DNA from: Bacteroidota bacterium
GTDB taxonomy: Bacteria; Bacteroidota; Bacteroidia; Chitinophagales; Chitinophagaceae
DNA length: 62,342 nucleotides
NCBI GenBank assembly: GCA_018267925.1
Contig: JAFDXO010000150.1
Span: 1-62,342 of the forward strand
Direction of reading: 5' to 3'
The notes under the pieces were generated by a model. The model was not told where the DNA came from and searched no databases. It saw only the letters and a list, made by a program, of their open reading frames with translations. The first letter of the stretch is position 1. Each line of letters starts with the position of its first letter. Below, in pieces: positions 18,934-27,332 of this stretch. Both the position numbers and the translations under genes were made by a program.

Positions 18934-19878
18934 GTGAAAAACAGAAAACTTCAAGACCTCCGTATTGTGTTTATGGGCACTCCATTATTTGCCGTTGCAT
19001 CGTTACAAGCCCTAATTGATGCGGGTGCTCAAATTGTTGGAGTAGTAACATCGCCCGACAAGCCAGCCGGAAGAGGAATGCACATCCATAAATCTGCTGT
19101 AAAAGAATATGCTGAAACACAAAATCTCAATCTTTTACAACCGGAAAAACTTAAAAGCACTGAATTCTTATCTATACTCAAAAATTTGCGTGCCGATTTG
19201 CAAGTGGTTGTTGCCTTTAGAATGTTGCCGGAAGTAGTTTGGAATATGCCCCCAATGGGTACTATCAATGTACACGCTTCCCTATTACCTCAATACAGAG
19301 GAGCAGCACCTATCAATTGGGCAATCATAAACGGAGAAAGAGAAACAGGTGTTACAACCTTTAAACTAAAGCACGAAATAGATACAGGTGACATACTCTT
19401 ACAAAGGAAAATTGAGATAACACAAGATGACAATGCAGGAACTATTCATGACAAGCTCATGCTATCTGGAGCTAATTTATTGATAGACACAATAGCTGGC
19501 TTAGCCAATAACTCTATTCCTGAAACCCCACAGTCGAAGGTGGATATTCAATCATTGAAACATGCTCCAAAAATTTTTAAGGACAACTTATTTGTTGATT
19601 GGAACAAAACAGCAAACGAAATAATCAATCTGATAAGAGGATTAGCACCCTACCCTTCTGCCCATGCCATGCTTCAAGGAAAGCAAATTAAAATATTCAA
19701 AGCTCATGCAGAATATGGTACTACAAAAGTCCTTACGGGAACTATTGAAACCGACCATAAACACTATTTAAGAATAGCTGCTGCAGATGGTTGGGTTTAT
19801 CTTGATCACATTCAAATGGAGGGAAAGAAACAAATGCCTATTGAAGATTTTCTGCGAGGTTTTCGGTTGGTAGCATAA
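18934..19878 (+). CDS. fmt: Methionyl-tRNA formyltransferase
   Basis: Formylates the Met on initiator tRNA using 10-formyl-tetrahydrofolate. 314 residues, normal length, from a GTG start. Motifs: VFMGTPLFAV at the start of the Rossmann-like domain, the signature HASLLPQYRGAAPINW holding the catalytic His/Asn region, and TTFKLKHEIDTGDILL with the catalytic Asp. The C-terminal oligonucleotide-binding-like domain is complete. No def gene is adjacent, as it would be in many bacteria; instead the initiator tRNA follows 132 nt downstream. Confidence 0.97.
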   Translation: MKNRKLQDLRIVFMGTPLFAVASLQALIDAGAQIVGVVTSPDKPAGRGMHIHKSAVKEYAETQNLNLLQPEKLKSTEFLSILKNLRADLQVVVAFRMLPEVVWNMPPMGTINVHASLLPQYRGAAPINWAIINGERETGVTTFKLKHEIDTGDILLQRKIEITQDDNAGTIHDKLMLSGANLLIDTIAGLANNSIPETPQSKVDIQSLKHAPKIFKDNLFVDWNKTANEIINLIRGLAPYPSAHAMLQGKQIKIFKAHAEYGTTKVLTGTIETDHKHYLRIAAADGWVYLDHIQMEGKKQMPIEDFLRGFRLVA

Positions 19879-19971
19879 TTAAAAGCTTCTCCCCTATTGC
19901 TTTTCATGAATTTTACGACGAACAAAAAACACAGCTAAAAGAAACAAATACACCTTACAAGTAAATTCCTT

Positions 19972-20001
19972 TTGGTGGTTAAAAATATTTGCCTACCTTT
20001 G
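19972..20001 (+). promoter_or_regulatory. Promoter of the initiator tRNA
   Basis: TTG at 19972-19974 and TACCTTTG at 19994-20001, 19 nt apart. This is a textbook Bacteroidota -33/-7 pair, placing the transcription start a few bases before the tRNA. Confidence 0.75.
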
Positions 20002-20010
20002 CACCCTCAT

Positions 20011-20082
<72 letters not shown>

Positions 20083-20084
20083 CA

Positions 20085-20114
20085 AAAGGAAACAGACAAA
20101 TGTTTGTTTCCTTT
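20085..20114 (+). terminator. Terminator of the initiator tRNA
   Basis: 10-bp perfect stem (aaaggaaaca / tgtttccttt) followed by a T-rich tail (ttctttttttatt). Confidence 0.85.
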
Positions 20115-20191
20115 TTCTTTTTTTATTCCTGTCTTCTTGAATCAAGGTCACACTAAATAGTGCTTCCAAAAATGTTTTTTTTTAAAAAAAA

Positions 20192-20216
20192 TCCCGACTA
20201 CAACAAGTAATCGGGA
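20192..20216 (-). terminator. Terminator of the Bax-inhibitor-1 family gene
   Basis: Arms 20192-20201 and 20207-20216 pair over nine of ten positions around aacaa. On the minus strand eight T residues follow, which fits the leftward gene ending at 20258. Confidence 0.85.
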
Positions 20217-20257
20217 CTACATAAAAAGACAATCTTTTCAGGTTTACTCTGTTTTCA

Positions 20258-21004
20258 TTAATCTCTTCTGCCGCCAAACAAGCGAAGTAAAAAGAGGAAG
20301 ATGTTAATGAAATCAAGATAAAGGCTTAATGCACCCATAATAGCCAATTTCCTTGTATCGGCAACTGCGGTACCTTCAAATTCTATTCCGGCACCAATGC
20401 GTTTCAATTTTTGAACATCATAAGCCGTAAGTCCGGTAAATACCATCACCCCTATAAAACTGATGATGTAATCCATTGTACCACTATGTGCAAAAAAATT
20501 GATGATACTGGCAATAATTATACCAATCAACCCCATCATCATTATTTTCCCAAAACCGGTAAGATCCTTTTTGGTAGTGTATCCCATAACCGCCATTACG
20601 CCAAACATAGCAGCAGCAGACAAGAAACAAGTAAATACAGTTCCCGGTGTGTATGCTAATAAGATAAAGCTAAAACTGATACCGGTGATAGCTGCATAAA
20701 GTATAAACAAAGCGGTGATTGCCGGTGCACTCAAACGCTGAAAACCAAAGGACATCAGCATCACAAATCCGAGAGGTGCTAACATAACAACCCAACCAAA
20801 CAAATTCATTTTACCTGTTGTCGTGTCAATCAAAAGGTTAAGCAATTGTGTGTTGGAGGCAAATAAGTAGGCACATAATGCCGAAATAGCAAGTGCAGCA
20901 AACATCCACAAAAACACATTTGCCATGAAGTTTTTGGTTACGGTTCCCAAGGCTGAGCCATCTGCGGGAAGCTGATAAATACGGTCTTGATTGTAATTTT
21001 CCAT
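20258..21004 (-). CDS. Bax inhibitor-1 / YccA family membrane protein
   Basis: 248 residues, about seven TM helices, ending in the charged tail GGRRD. Family features include a conserved acidic pair in the last helices (DVQKLKRI and LYLDFINIFLFLLRLF). Bacterial BI-1 relatives such as YetJ conduct calcium in a pH-dependent way, and YccA modulates FtsH. Which applies here cannot be told. The N-terminal 30 residues are soluble (YNQDRIYQLPADGSAL), as is usual in Bacteroidota members. Monocistronic. Confidence 0.93.
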   Translation of the reverse strand: MENYNQDRIYQLPADGSALGTVTKNFMANVFLWMFAALAISALCAYLFASNTQLLNLLIDTTTGKMNLFGWVVMLAPLGFVMLMSFGFQRLSAPAITALFILYAAITGISFSFILLAYTPGTVFTCFLSAAAMFGVMAVMGYTTKKDLTGFGKIMMMGLIGIIIASIINFFAHSGTMDYIISFIGVMVFTGLTAYDVQKLKRIGAGIEFEGTAVADTRKLAIMGALSLYLDFINIFLFLLRLFGGRRD

Positions 21005-21106
21005 AAGGTCAAAAATAGAATTGAGGCACTAAATTACTGTCAAAACTGCTAACTCATTGGTAAAATTCTTCATCATCATAAGTATTTCTTCATTTCTGTA
21101 TGCGCT

Positions 21107-21114
21107 TATCTTTG
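21107..21114 (+). promoter_or_regulatory. -7 box immediately before rluD
   Basis: TATCTTTG matches TAnnTTTG and ends only 4 nt before the ATG at 21119, so transcription would begin at or within a few bases of the start codon. No -33 TTG is visible. Confidence 0.4.
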
Positions 21115-21118
21115 TCTA

Positions 21119-22183
21119 ATGATTGAACTTTTGGAACTGGAAGAGGATTGGGATGAAGAAAAAGCAGCATCGTCTGAAGATGAACGTGTAGAGCGAATGC
21201 GTATGACCTTGGGTAAAAAACAAGAGCCCATGCGTGTGGACAAGTTTTTGATGAATTGTGTAGAAGGAGCAACGAGAAATAAAATTCAACAAGCTTTAGA
21301 TGATGGCTCTATATTAGTAAATGGCAAAGCTGTAAAATCAAACTATAAAGTAAAACCTTTAGACGAAATTGTCATTTTTGAAACTCGTCCTTCTGAACTC
21401 AATGAAGTAATTCCAGAAAATTTACCACTCAATATTGTTTTTGAAGATGAAACGCTGATGGTGCTGAATAAGGCAGCAGGTATGGTGGTTCATCCCGGTT
21501 GTGGCAATTATTCCGGAACCTTAGTAAATGGGCTTGCCGGCTATTTACAAAGTGAACAGGTAGATATTGAAAGCTTACCCCGAGTAGGCTTAGTTCACAG
21601 AATAGATAAAGACACCAGTGGGTTAGTAGTAGTAGCCAAAACAGAACGCGCCATGAGTGATTTGGCAGCACAATTTAAGAAACACACCGTTTACCGAAGA
21701 TACATAGCCTTAGTTTGGGGAGATATGGAGCAAGACGAAGGCACCATTGAGGGGCATGTTGGCAGAAACCTGCGTTTTAGAAAAATTATGGATGTTTTTC
21801 CTGATGGGGAACAAGGCAAACATGCAATCACACATTACAAAGTGCTGGAAAGATTTAATTATGTAACCCTAATTGAGCTTCGCCTTGAAACCGGTAGAAC
21901 CCACCAGATTCGTGTCCACATGCAACATAAAGGCCACCCGTTGTTTAATGATGCAACTTATGGTGGTGATCGAATTGTAAAAGGCACTATTTTCTCCAAG
22001 TACAAACAATTTGTAGAAAATTGCTTTAAACTATTACCTCGTCAAGCTTTACACGCCAAGGAACTAGGGTTTAAGCACCCAGAGTCTGGAGAATGGATTC
22101 AATTTTCGTCAGATTTACCTATTGATATGCAAACTGTAATAGAAAAGTGGCGTACGTACACAAAAGCCATCATTAAAACATGA
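21119..22183 (+). CDS. rluD: 23S rRNA pseudouridine synthase, RluD family
   Basis: Isomerises uridines in 23S rRNA helix 69, important for 50S maturation. 354 residues: an acidic N-terminal extension (about 1-35), an S4 RNA-binding domain (about 39-100; MRVDKFLMNC), and the catalytic domain with the RluA-family motif HRIDKDTSGL (catalytic Asp near 164) and RLETGRTHQIRVHM. The acidic extension is typical of RluD, so the first ATG was kept; an internal Met at about residue 27 is the alternative start. Confidence 0.93.
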   Translation: MIELLELEEDWDEEKAASSEDERVERMRMTLGKKQEPMRVDKFLMNCVEGATRNKIQQALDDGSILVNGKAVKSNYKVKPLDEIVIFETRPSELNEVIPENLPLNIVFEDETLMVLNKAAGMVVHPGCGNYSGTLVNGLAGYLQSEQVDIESLPRVGLVHRIDKDTSGLVVVAKTERAMSDLAAQFKKHTVYRRYIALVWGDMEQDEGTIEGHVGRNLRFRKIMDVFPDGEQGKHAITHYKVLERFNYVTLIELRLETGRTHQIRVHMQHKGHPLFNDATYGGDRIVKGTIFSKYKQFVENCFKLLPRQALHAKELGFKHPESGEWIQFSSDLPIDMQTVIEKWRTYTKAIIKT

Positions 22184-22302
22184 CAATAATCATATTGTTT
22201 ATAAACAACTGAACATAAATCAATATTAAATTACAAATTTCAAAATTTAGTTAAAATTGCACCAAAAACGAAATGAAAATGTACCGACTAATGAATAAGC
22301 CG

Positions 22303-22310
22303 TACCTTTG
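22303..22310 (+). promoter_or_regulatory. -7 box of the tatA promoter
   Basis: TACCTTTG, a perfect TAnnTTTG match 31 nt before the tatA ATG. No good -33 TTG is seen at the normal distance. Confidence 0.5.
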
Positions 22311-22341
22311 TATTGCTCGTTTCATTTAAAAAACAGTTTCA

Positions 22342-22560
22342 ATGACATTATTAGCAATAAAAACGCAGCTTCTCCTTTCTATGCCAAGTGGCGGTGAATG
22401 GCTTTGGATTATCTTAGCTGTTATTATCCTATTTGGCGGAAAAAAAATCCCAGAGTTGGCTCGTGGAATTGGCAAAGGCATTCGTGAGTTTAATGATGCT
22501 AAAACCGGAATCAAAAACGAGATTGAATCCGGCATCAAGGACAAAGAGAATAATGCGTAA
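22342..22560 (+). CDS. tatA: Sec-independent translocase subunit TatA/TatE
   Basis: 72 residues with the TatA plan: one N-terminal TM helix (EWLWIILAVIILFGGKKIPE), the hinge FGGKKIPELARGIGKG, then an amphipathic helix and a charged tail. TatA oligomers form the pore of the Tat pathway for folded proteins. The first 15 residues (TLLAIKTQLLLSMPSGG) are longer than usual; the Met before PSGGEW is a possible alternative start. No tatC is in the window. It is followed by a transglycosylase, a common Bacteroidota neighbour. Confidence 0.93.
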   Translation: MTLLAIKTQLLLSMPSGGEWLWIILAVIILFGGKKIPELARGIGKGIREFNDAKTGIKNEIESGIKDKENNA

Positions 22561-22661
22561 AATTTCGCACAACATATCCCTTACCCTTCTTTTTTCTTTT
22601 AATTAGTGAATTAGGTCAGGCACCCGATTGGGGGTTGCATGGTTTCACGCTTAAACAACGA

Positions 22662-23759
22662 ATGAACATGCAATACAAAGGTTTTGTATTTGTGGCGCTG
22701 AGTGCGCTTTCCATCAACAGTTATGCACAGAAGTATCAAGATTTTACTTTAGCTGCAAAAAACACTCGTCTTATTAAATCAGACACCATTGTAAAAAAGG
22801 CAACACCTTTAGTAGCTGCCAACGCTTTGCCAATGCCGGCTCTTATTGGAGGCAAAAAGCCTGTTCCATTAGCCGGTCAGAAATCCTACTTCGGTGCGAT
22901 GAACGATTATGTGGTTGAATATACCAACAAGTATATGGATGCCCATAACAAAACTTTATCGGTAGTAAAAGAACGTGGCAAGGTGAATTTTTCATTAATA
23001 GATAATGTACTTGCTAAAAATGACATTCCCAAAGAGCTTAAATATCTTGCTGTAATAGAATCTGCACTCAACAATCAAGCCATTTCACCTGTTGGTGCTG
23101 TGGGACCATGGCAATTTATGGAAAGTACCGCCCGACTGATGGGGCTAACCGTAAACAACAAGCGTGATGACAGAAAGGACTTTTATAAATCAACACATGC
23201 AGCGGCTAAGTACCTATCCGTTTTGTATGATCAATTAAATGATTGGCTTTTAGTAGTAGCGGCTTACAATAGTGGACCTACCCCAGTTTTACGTGCAATG
23301 GAAAAAACCGGTAGCAATAATTTTTGGGACATAAAACAATACTTACCTCGAGAGACTCAAGGTCATGTTTTAGCCTTTATTGCCACTGCTTCAATCTTTG
23401 AAAACATGAGCAAATTTATAGGCATGGGCAAGAGCGGTAAGCACAATGGCTCTGATGTTGCAACAAGCGCAAAAGAGGCAGCACCTGCCAAACCTTCGTT
23501 TTCTGATGAAGAGCTAAAAAATATGGCTATAGTACGAATCAGCGACCCGTTGAGTATGGACTTAATGGCACAAGACTTAAAGATAGAACGAAAATTATTA
23601 GACAAATGGAATCCTGATTATGATCTATTTGAAACAGCTAACTATAACGATGAATTTTACAGTTTGCGTATTCCTAAAGACAAGTTGGATAACTTTATCG
23701 AACACAAAGAATTTCTGACAAAAAAATCTAAACAGATTTTTTCCGGAACAGCAATGTAA
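22662..23759 (+). CDS. MltD-like lytic transglycosylase (exported)
   Basis: 365 residues from the ATG at 22662; an ATG two codons later is equally possible, and a TTG at 22635 is disfavoured because it would push the signal peptide inward. The signal peptide ends in INSYAQ. The SLT domain (about 105-255) carries the catalytic Glu in AVIESALNNQA (near 133), then GAVGPWQFMESTARLMGL and AAYNSGPTPVLRAM. The C-terminal 90 residues look like a degenerate LysM-type region. It cleaves peptidoglycan glycan strands with anhydro-muropeptide formation. Confidence 0.9.
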   Translation: MNMQYKGFVFVALSALSINSYAQKYQDFTLAAKNTRLIKSDTIVKKATPLVAANALPMPALIGGKKPVPLAGQKSYFGAMNDYVVEYTNKYMDAHNKTLSVVKERGKVNFSLIDNVLAKNDIPKELKYLAVIESALNNQAISPVGAVGPWQFMESTARLMGLTVNNKRDDRKDFYKSTHAAAKYLSVLYDQLNDWLLVVAAYNSGPTPVLRAMEKTGSNNFWDIKQYLPRETQGHVLAFIATASIFENMSKFIGMGKSGKHNGSDVATSAKEAAPAKPSFSDEELKNMAIVRISDPLSMDLMAQDLKIERKLLDKWNPDYDLFETANYNDEFYSLRIPKDKLDNFIEHKEFLTKKSKQIFSGTAM

Positions 23760-23788
23760 AACGGCTAAAATACTGACCAAAAAATATT

Positions 23789-23818
23789 TTGTAACTAAAG
23801 GTAAAACTCATACCTTTG
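23789..23818 (+). promoter_or_regulatory. Promoter of rpsT
   Basis: TTG at 23789-23791 and TACCTTTG at 23811-23818, spacing 19 nt, a strong Bacteroidota promoter 28 nt upstream of the rpsT ATG. Confidence 0.75.
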
Positions 23819-23846
23819 CAATCCTTTTTAGAAAATAGCATAAAAA

Positions 23847-24101
23847 ATGGCAAACCATAAAGCAACCAAAAAAGATATCCGCCAAAGCTTGAAACGTCGT
23901 GAACGCAATCGTTACTATGGCAAAACAACTCGTAATGCCATCCGTACTTTACTTGCTACCACAGACAAAACTGCTGCAATGGAATCCATGCCTAAGGTTA
24001 TTTCAATGATTGATAAGCTTGCAAAACGCAACGTAATCCACAAAAACAAAGCCGGTAACCTGAAGTCAGGTATTGCCAAGAAAATGAACTCTTTAGCCTA
24101 A
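23847..24101 (+). CDS. rpsT: 30S ribosomal protein S20
   Basis: 84 residues, strongly basic and helical, with the S20 pattern [20 protein letters not shown] near the N-terminus and an end rich in K-A-G-N-L-K-S-G. Binds 16S rRNA early in 30S assembly. Monocistronic with its own promoter and terminator, so it may be autoregulated as in other bacteria, although no regulatory structure is obvious in the short leader. Confidence 0.97.
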   Translation: MANHKATKKDIRQSLKRRERNRYYGKTTRNAIRTLLATTDKTAAMESMPKVISMIDKLAKRNVIHKNKAGNLKSGIAKKMNSLA

Positions 24102-24123
24102 GCTATAAGAATATCTTTCTTTA

Positions 24124-24147
24124 AAAGCCTCGTATGATCGGGGCTTT
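24124..24147 (+). terminator. Terminator of rpsT
   Basis: 9-bp stem (aaagcctcg / cggggcttt, one U-G wobble) with a 6-nt loop and a T-rich tail (atttgttt), 23 nt after the stop codon. Confidence 0.85.
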
Positions 24148-24225
24148 ATTTGTTTCATTTTGAAAAAAATATTCCCTACAATAAGTTTCCACCTTTAAAC
24201 CTGAATAGTCCTTTTTTTTCTTCCT

Positions 24226-24233
24226 TATTTTTG
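24226..24233 (+). promoter_or_regulatory. -7 box of the LptF/G-family gene
   Basis: TATTTTTG matches TAnnTTTG, 35 nt before the ATG. The -33 region is not convincing. Confidence 0.4.
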
Positions 24234-24268
24234 CAAGCCAAAAAGCAATTACGAATCTGCCGAACTCC

Positions 24269-25345
24269 ATGAAAAAACTCGATTGGTATATCCTGAAGAA
24301 GTTTCTCGGCACCTTTCTTTATGCAATTATTATACTAGCTGTAATCACAGCGGTTATTGATTATTCCGAAAAAGTGGATGACTTTGTGAAAAATAAAGCA
24401 CCCGGACTTGCGGTGCTCAATTATTACAAGAATTTTATCCCCTATATGGTTGCATTTTTATTTCCATTGTTCATATTTATTGCAACCATTTTTTTTACTT
24501 CAAAACTGGCTTACAAATCGGAAATCATAGCAATTCTCGCATCCGGCGTTTCTTATCCTCGATTTTTAAGACCCTACCTAATCGGTTCTGTATTCCTCTG
24601 TATCGTGTCACTTGTTGCTAACCATTGGATAGTTCCTGAAGCAAACAAACAAAGACTGGCTTTTGAAGATCGTTATGTACACGAGGCAATGGTTGCTTCC
24701 GACCGAAATGTGCATTTGCGCCTAAGCCCCACTCTATATGTATATCTCCAGAGCTACGATTATATCAACAATACAGGCTACCGCTTTACGGAAGAACACA
24801 TATTTGGAACAGAACTGAAGGAAAAAATAATGGCTGAGCGAGTTAGTTTTGATAAAAAAACAAAAACATGGACACTTTCTAATGTTGTAATAAGACGAAA
24901 CGACGGATTAAAAGAAAGCCTTGAATTTTTACCAGAAATGAAAAGGCATTATGAGTCTTTTTCTCCAGCCGATTTGCGCGAAGACAATGATGTAATGACT
25001 GCCATGACAACCCCACATCTTAACAGGGTAATTGCTCGTGAAAAACTGAGAGGCCGCGAAAGCTTAAACAACTATTATGTAGAAAAACATAGGCGAACAG
25101 CACAACCCTTCGCCGGAATCATTCTAACCATTATTGGCGTTACCATTGCCAGTAAAAAAGTGCGGGGCGGTAGTGGGCTTCACCTTGCATTGGGTATAAG
25201 CATCAGTGCTATGTACATCATGGCTATACAATTTACCTCAACCTTTTCTACCAAAGCCGGACTAAACCCCTTTGTAGCTGTTTGGATTCCCAATCTAATC
25301 TTTGGCACTATTGCACTAATCTTATATCGTCGTCAAATCAAATAA
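24269..25345 (+). CDS. LptF/LptG-family permease (YjgP/YjgQ)
   Basis: 358-residue inner-membrane subunit of the LptB2FG transporter that extracts lipopolysaccharide and feeds it to the LptC-A-D bridge. Typical opening (KKLDWYILKKFLGTFLYAI), three N-terminal TM helices, a periplasmic beta-jellyroll domain (about 130-265) and three C-terminal TM helices (GIILTIIGVTIASKK). LptF and LptG cannot be told apart from sequence alone; the partner subunit is not in the window. The ATG start is well defined. Confidence 0.92.
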   Translation: MKKLDWYILKKFLGTFLYAIIILAVITAVIDYSEKVDDFVKNKAPGLAVLNYYKNFIPYMVAFLFPLFIFIATIFFTSKLAYKSEIIAILASGVSYPRFLRPYLIGSVFLCIVSLVANHWIVPEANKQRLAFEDRYVHEAMVASDRNVHLRLSPTLYVYLQSYDYINNTGYRFTEEHIFGTELKEKIMAERVSFDKKTKTWTLSNVVIRRNDGLKESLEFLPEMKRHYESFSPADLREDNDVMTAMTTPHLNRVIAREKLRGRESLNNYYVEKHRRTAQPFAGIILTIIGVTIASKKVRGGSGLHLALGISISAMYIMAIQFTSTFSTKAGLNPFVAVWIPNLIFGTIALILYRRQIK

Positions 25346-25567
25346 TCACCTGCTGCAAATTTGGGGTTGAATTCAGCACATGGTATTGATGATCGGAAAT
25401 TTGTTTTTTTACTCTTTTCATTTAACCATACCTGATGCACATACCTGATATTTTCGACTTTTAAAACATATCCTCCCTCCAAAAAATTAGTTAAGCTTAT
25501 AGCAGAGCTTGATAAACTATTGAAAGAGAATTGGTCTAAGCTCAAAGATACAGTAACTTACAGCCGT

Positions 25568-26842
25568 ATGAAAAAGAGGATTGGGCTGACTTTGTTTTGT
25601 TTTGTTTGGTTTGGTTATAATTCTATTTCGTTTGCTGCAAAAATTTTTATTCCCATGGATTCTGATGGTCAGCACAACCATCTAAAGGCTTATGGAATAG
25701 CATACGCTGCTTTGAAAATGGGTTTGACTGCTGATTGGTTACTGAATTATCAAGGGGGGAGTTTTGCGATGAACCAAGATGAAAGCATAGAACGAATGTG
25801 TAAGTTGCGCGGAGTAGATTATCAAATATTGAGCGATGCACAATATGCTCATGTCATTAGCGAAATAGCCAACCCGGATTTTAATGGAGATGTCATTAAA
25901 CTTGAAAAGCCACCCAAAATTTGCGTTTATACACCCAATAATAAATTGCCTTGGGACGATGCCGTAACCTTAGTATTAACCTACGCTGAAATTCCTTATG
26001 ATAAAGTGTATGATGACGAAGTGTTGGATGGTAAATTAGCCGAGTATGATTGGCTGCATTTACATCATGAAGATTTCACCGGTCAGTATAGCAAGTTTCT
26101 GATGTATCGTAATACGGCTTGGTATCAGGAAGATGTTCGTGTGCAAGAAGCAATGGCTGCTAAACATGGGTTCAAAAAAGTATCTCAATTGAAATTGGCA
26201 GTTGCTAAAAAAATCCGTGAATTTGTTGCCGGTGGCGGCTTTATGTTTGCTATGTGTTCTGCAACTGACACATACGATATCGCACTTGATGCTCAAAACA
26301 CAGACATTTGCGATGTACCTTATGATGGTGATCCGATGGATAAAGATGCGCAACAAAAGTTGGATTTCACGCAAGGTTTTGCATTTAAGGATTTCACCAT
26401 TTCGCAAAATGCTTATGATGGTGAATTTTCAAACATTGACAACACGATGTTTCGAAACGGGCGAGTTCCTATGGAGTCTGATTATTTTTCATTGTTTACC
26501 TTTTCTGCCAAGTTTGACCCCGTACCTACCATGCTTTGTCAAAACCACACAACTACCATCAAAGGTTTTATGGGCTTGACAACTGCTTTTAGAAAAGAGG
26601 TATTGAAAACGAATGTATTGGTGATGGGCGACTATAAGCCTATGAATGAAGCACGATATATACATGGTGAATATGGCAAAGGGACTTGGTCTTTTTATGG
26701 CGGACATGATCCCGAAGATTATCAACATCTTATTGGCGATCCACCTACTGATTTATCCCTTCATCCTACTTCGCCGGGGTATCGGCTCATTTTAAACAAC
26801 GTGCTTTTCCCGGCCGCTAAAAAGAAGCCACGTAAAACCTAA
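25568..26842 (+). CDS. Exported protein of unknown function (often labelled asparagine synthetase B)
   Basis: 424 residues from the ATG at 25568, which begins a signal peptide (KKRIGLTLFCFVWFGYNSIS); an upstream TTG at 25520 would add 16 polar residues. The mature protein has alternating alpha/beta segments, with ICVYTPNNKLPWDDAVTLVL, DWLHLHHEDFTG, FVAGGGFMFAMCSAT and GTWSFYGGHDPEDY. These recall a ThuA-like or class I amidotransferase-like flavodoxin fold. As I recall, relatives in Bacteroidota are often named asparagine synthetase B, but I see neither the N-terminal Cys nucleophile nor the ATP-pyrophosphatase motif, so that name is not supported. Its end overlaps the end of convergent aroQ by 4 nt. 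Confidence 0.75.
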   Translation: MKKRIGLTLFCFVWFGYNSISFAAKIFIPMDSDGQHNHLKAYGIAYAALKMGLTADWLLNYQGGSFAMNQDESIERMCKLRGVDYQILSDAQYAHVISEIANPDFNGDVIKLEKPPKICVYTPNNKLPWDDAVTLVLTYAEIPYDKVYDDEVLDGKLAEYDWLHLHHEDFTGQYSKFLMYRNTAWYQEDVRVQEAMAAKHGFKKVSQLKLAVAKKIREFVAGGGFMFAMCSATDTYDIALDAQNTDICDVPYDGDPMDKDAQQKLDFTQGFAFKDFTISQNAYDGEFSNIDNTMFRNGRVPMESDYFSLFTFSAKFDPVPTMLCQNHTTTIKGFMGLTTAFRKEVLKTNVLVMGDYKPMNEARYIHGEYGKGTWSFYGGHDPEDYQHLIGDPPTDLSLHPTSPGYRLILNNVLFPAAKKKPRKT

Positions 26843-27276
26843 AATGATTTCTTGTTTTTTTTGAGAAAATATTCAATGGCCAATTCATAACCCCACAAAC
26901 CCAATCCGCTGATAGAACCGATACATTTGCCTGATATGAAAGATGTTTTACGATATTCCTCTCTTGCCAAAACATTTGAAATGTGCACTTCAATTGTTGG
27001 AATAGCTATGGCTGCAATGGCATCTGCCAGAGCAATGCTTGTATGTGTATAACCACCGGCATTCAAAATAATACCTTCTTTTTGCCCCATACAACTATGA
27101 AGAAAATCTATAAGCTCCCCTTCAATGTTGCTTTGAAAAAGCGAAATGGAAACTTCAGGAAATTTTGTTGAAAGCGTCGTTAAATAATGGTCTAAAGAAT
27201 CATGGCCATAAACTTCCGGCTCTCGAAATCCAACCAGGTTTAAGTTAGGACCATTGATGATGGCTATGCTTTTCAT
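26839..27276 (-). CDS. aroQ: 3-dehydroquinate dehydratase, type II
   Basis: Shikimate-pathway enzyme converting 3-dehydroquinate to 3-dehydroshikimate. 145 residues from the ATG that begins KSIAIINGPNLNLVG; 13 extra upstream codons from a TTG are not homologous-looking. Motifs: GPNLN near the N-terminus, the Tyr/Arg lid loop REPEVYG, QSNIEGELID, NAGGYTHTSIAL, and the catalytic-His segment EVHISNV. Divergent from xerD with only 56 nt between the two ATGs, so the promoters overlap. No other aro gene nearby. Confidence 0.96.
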   Translation of the reverse strand: MKSIAIINGPNLNLVGFREPEVYGHDSLDHYLTTLSTKFPEVSISLFQSNIEGELIDFLHSCMGQKEGIILNAGGYTHTSIALADAIAAIAIPTIEVHISNVLAREEYRKTSFISGKCIGSISGLGLWGYELAIEYFLKKNKKSF

Positions 27277-27318
27277 AAACCAAATATTTTTTTGCAAAGC
27301 AAGATAAGCAAGCAACGG

Positions 27319-27326
27319 TATATTTG
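27319..27326 (+). promoter_or_regulatory. -7 box immediately before xerD
   Basis: TATATTTG matches TAnnTTTG and ends 6 nt before the ATG at 27333, so the transcript would start near or at the start codon. A TTTG at 27291-27294 lies about 24 nt upstream, slightly far for a -33 box. Confidence 0.45.
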
Positions 27327-27332
27327 CTTTTT

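Noticed and set aside
24121..24312. Leftward 63-residue frame after rpsT
   Set aside because: It covers the rpsT terminator and the promoter and start of the LptF/G gene on the other strand.
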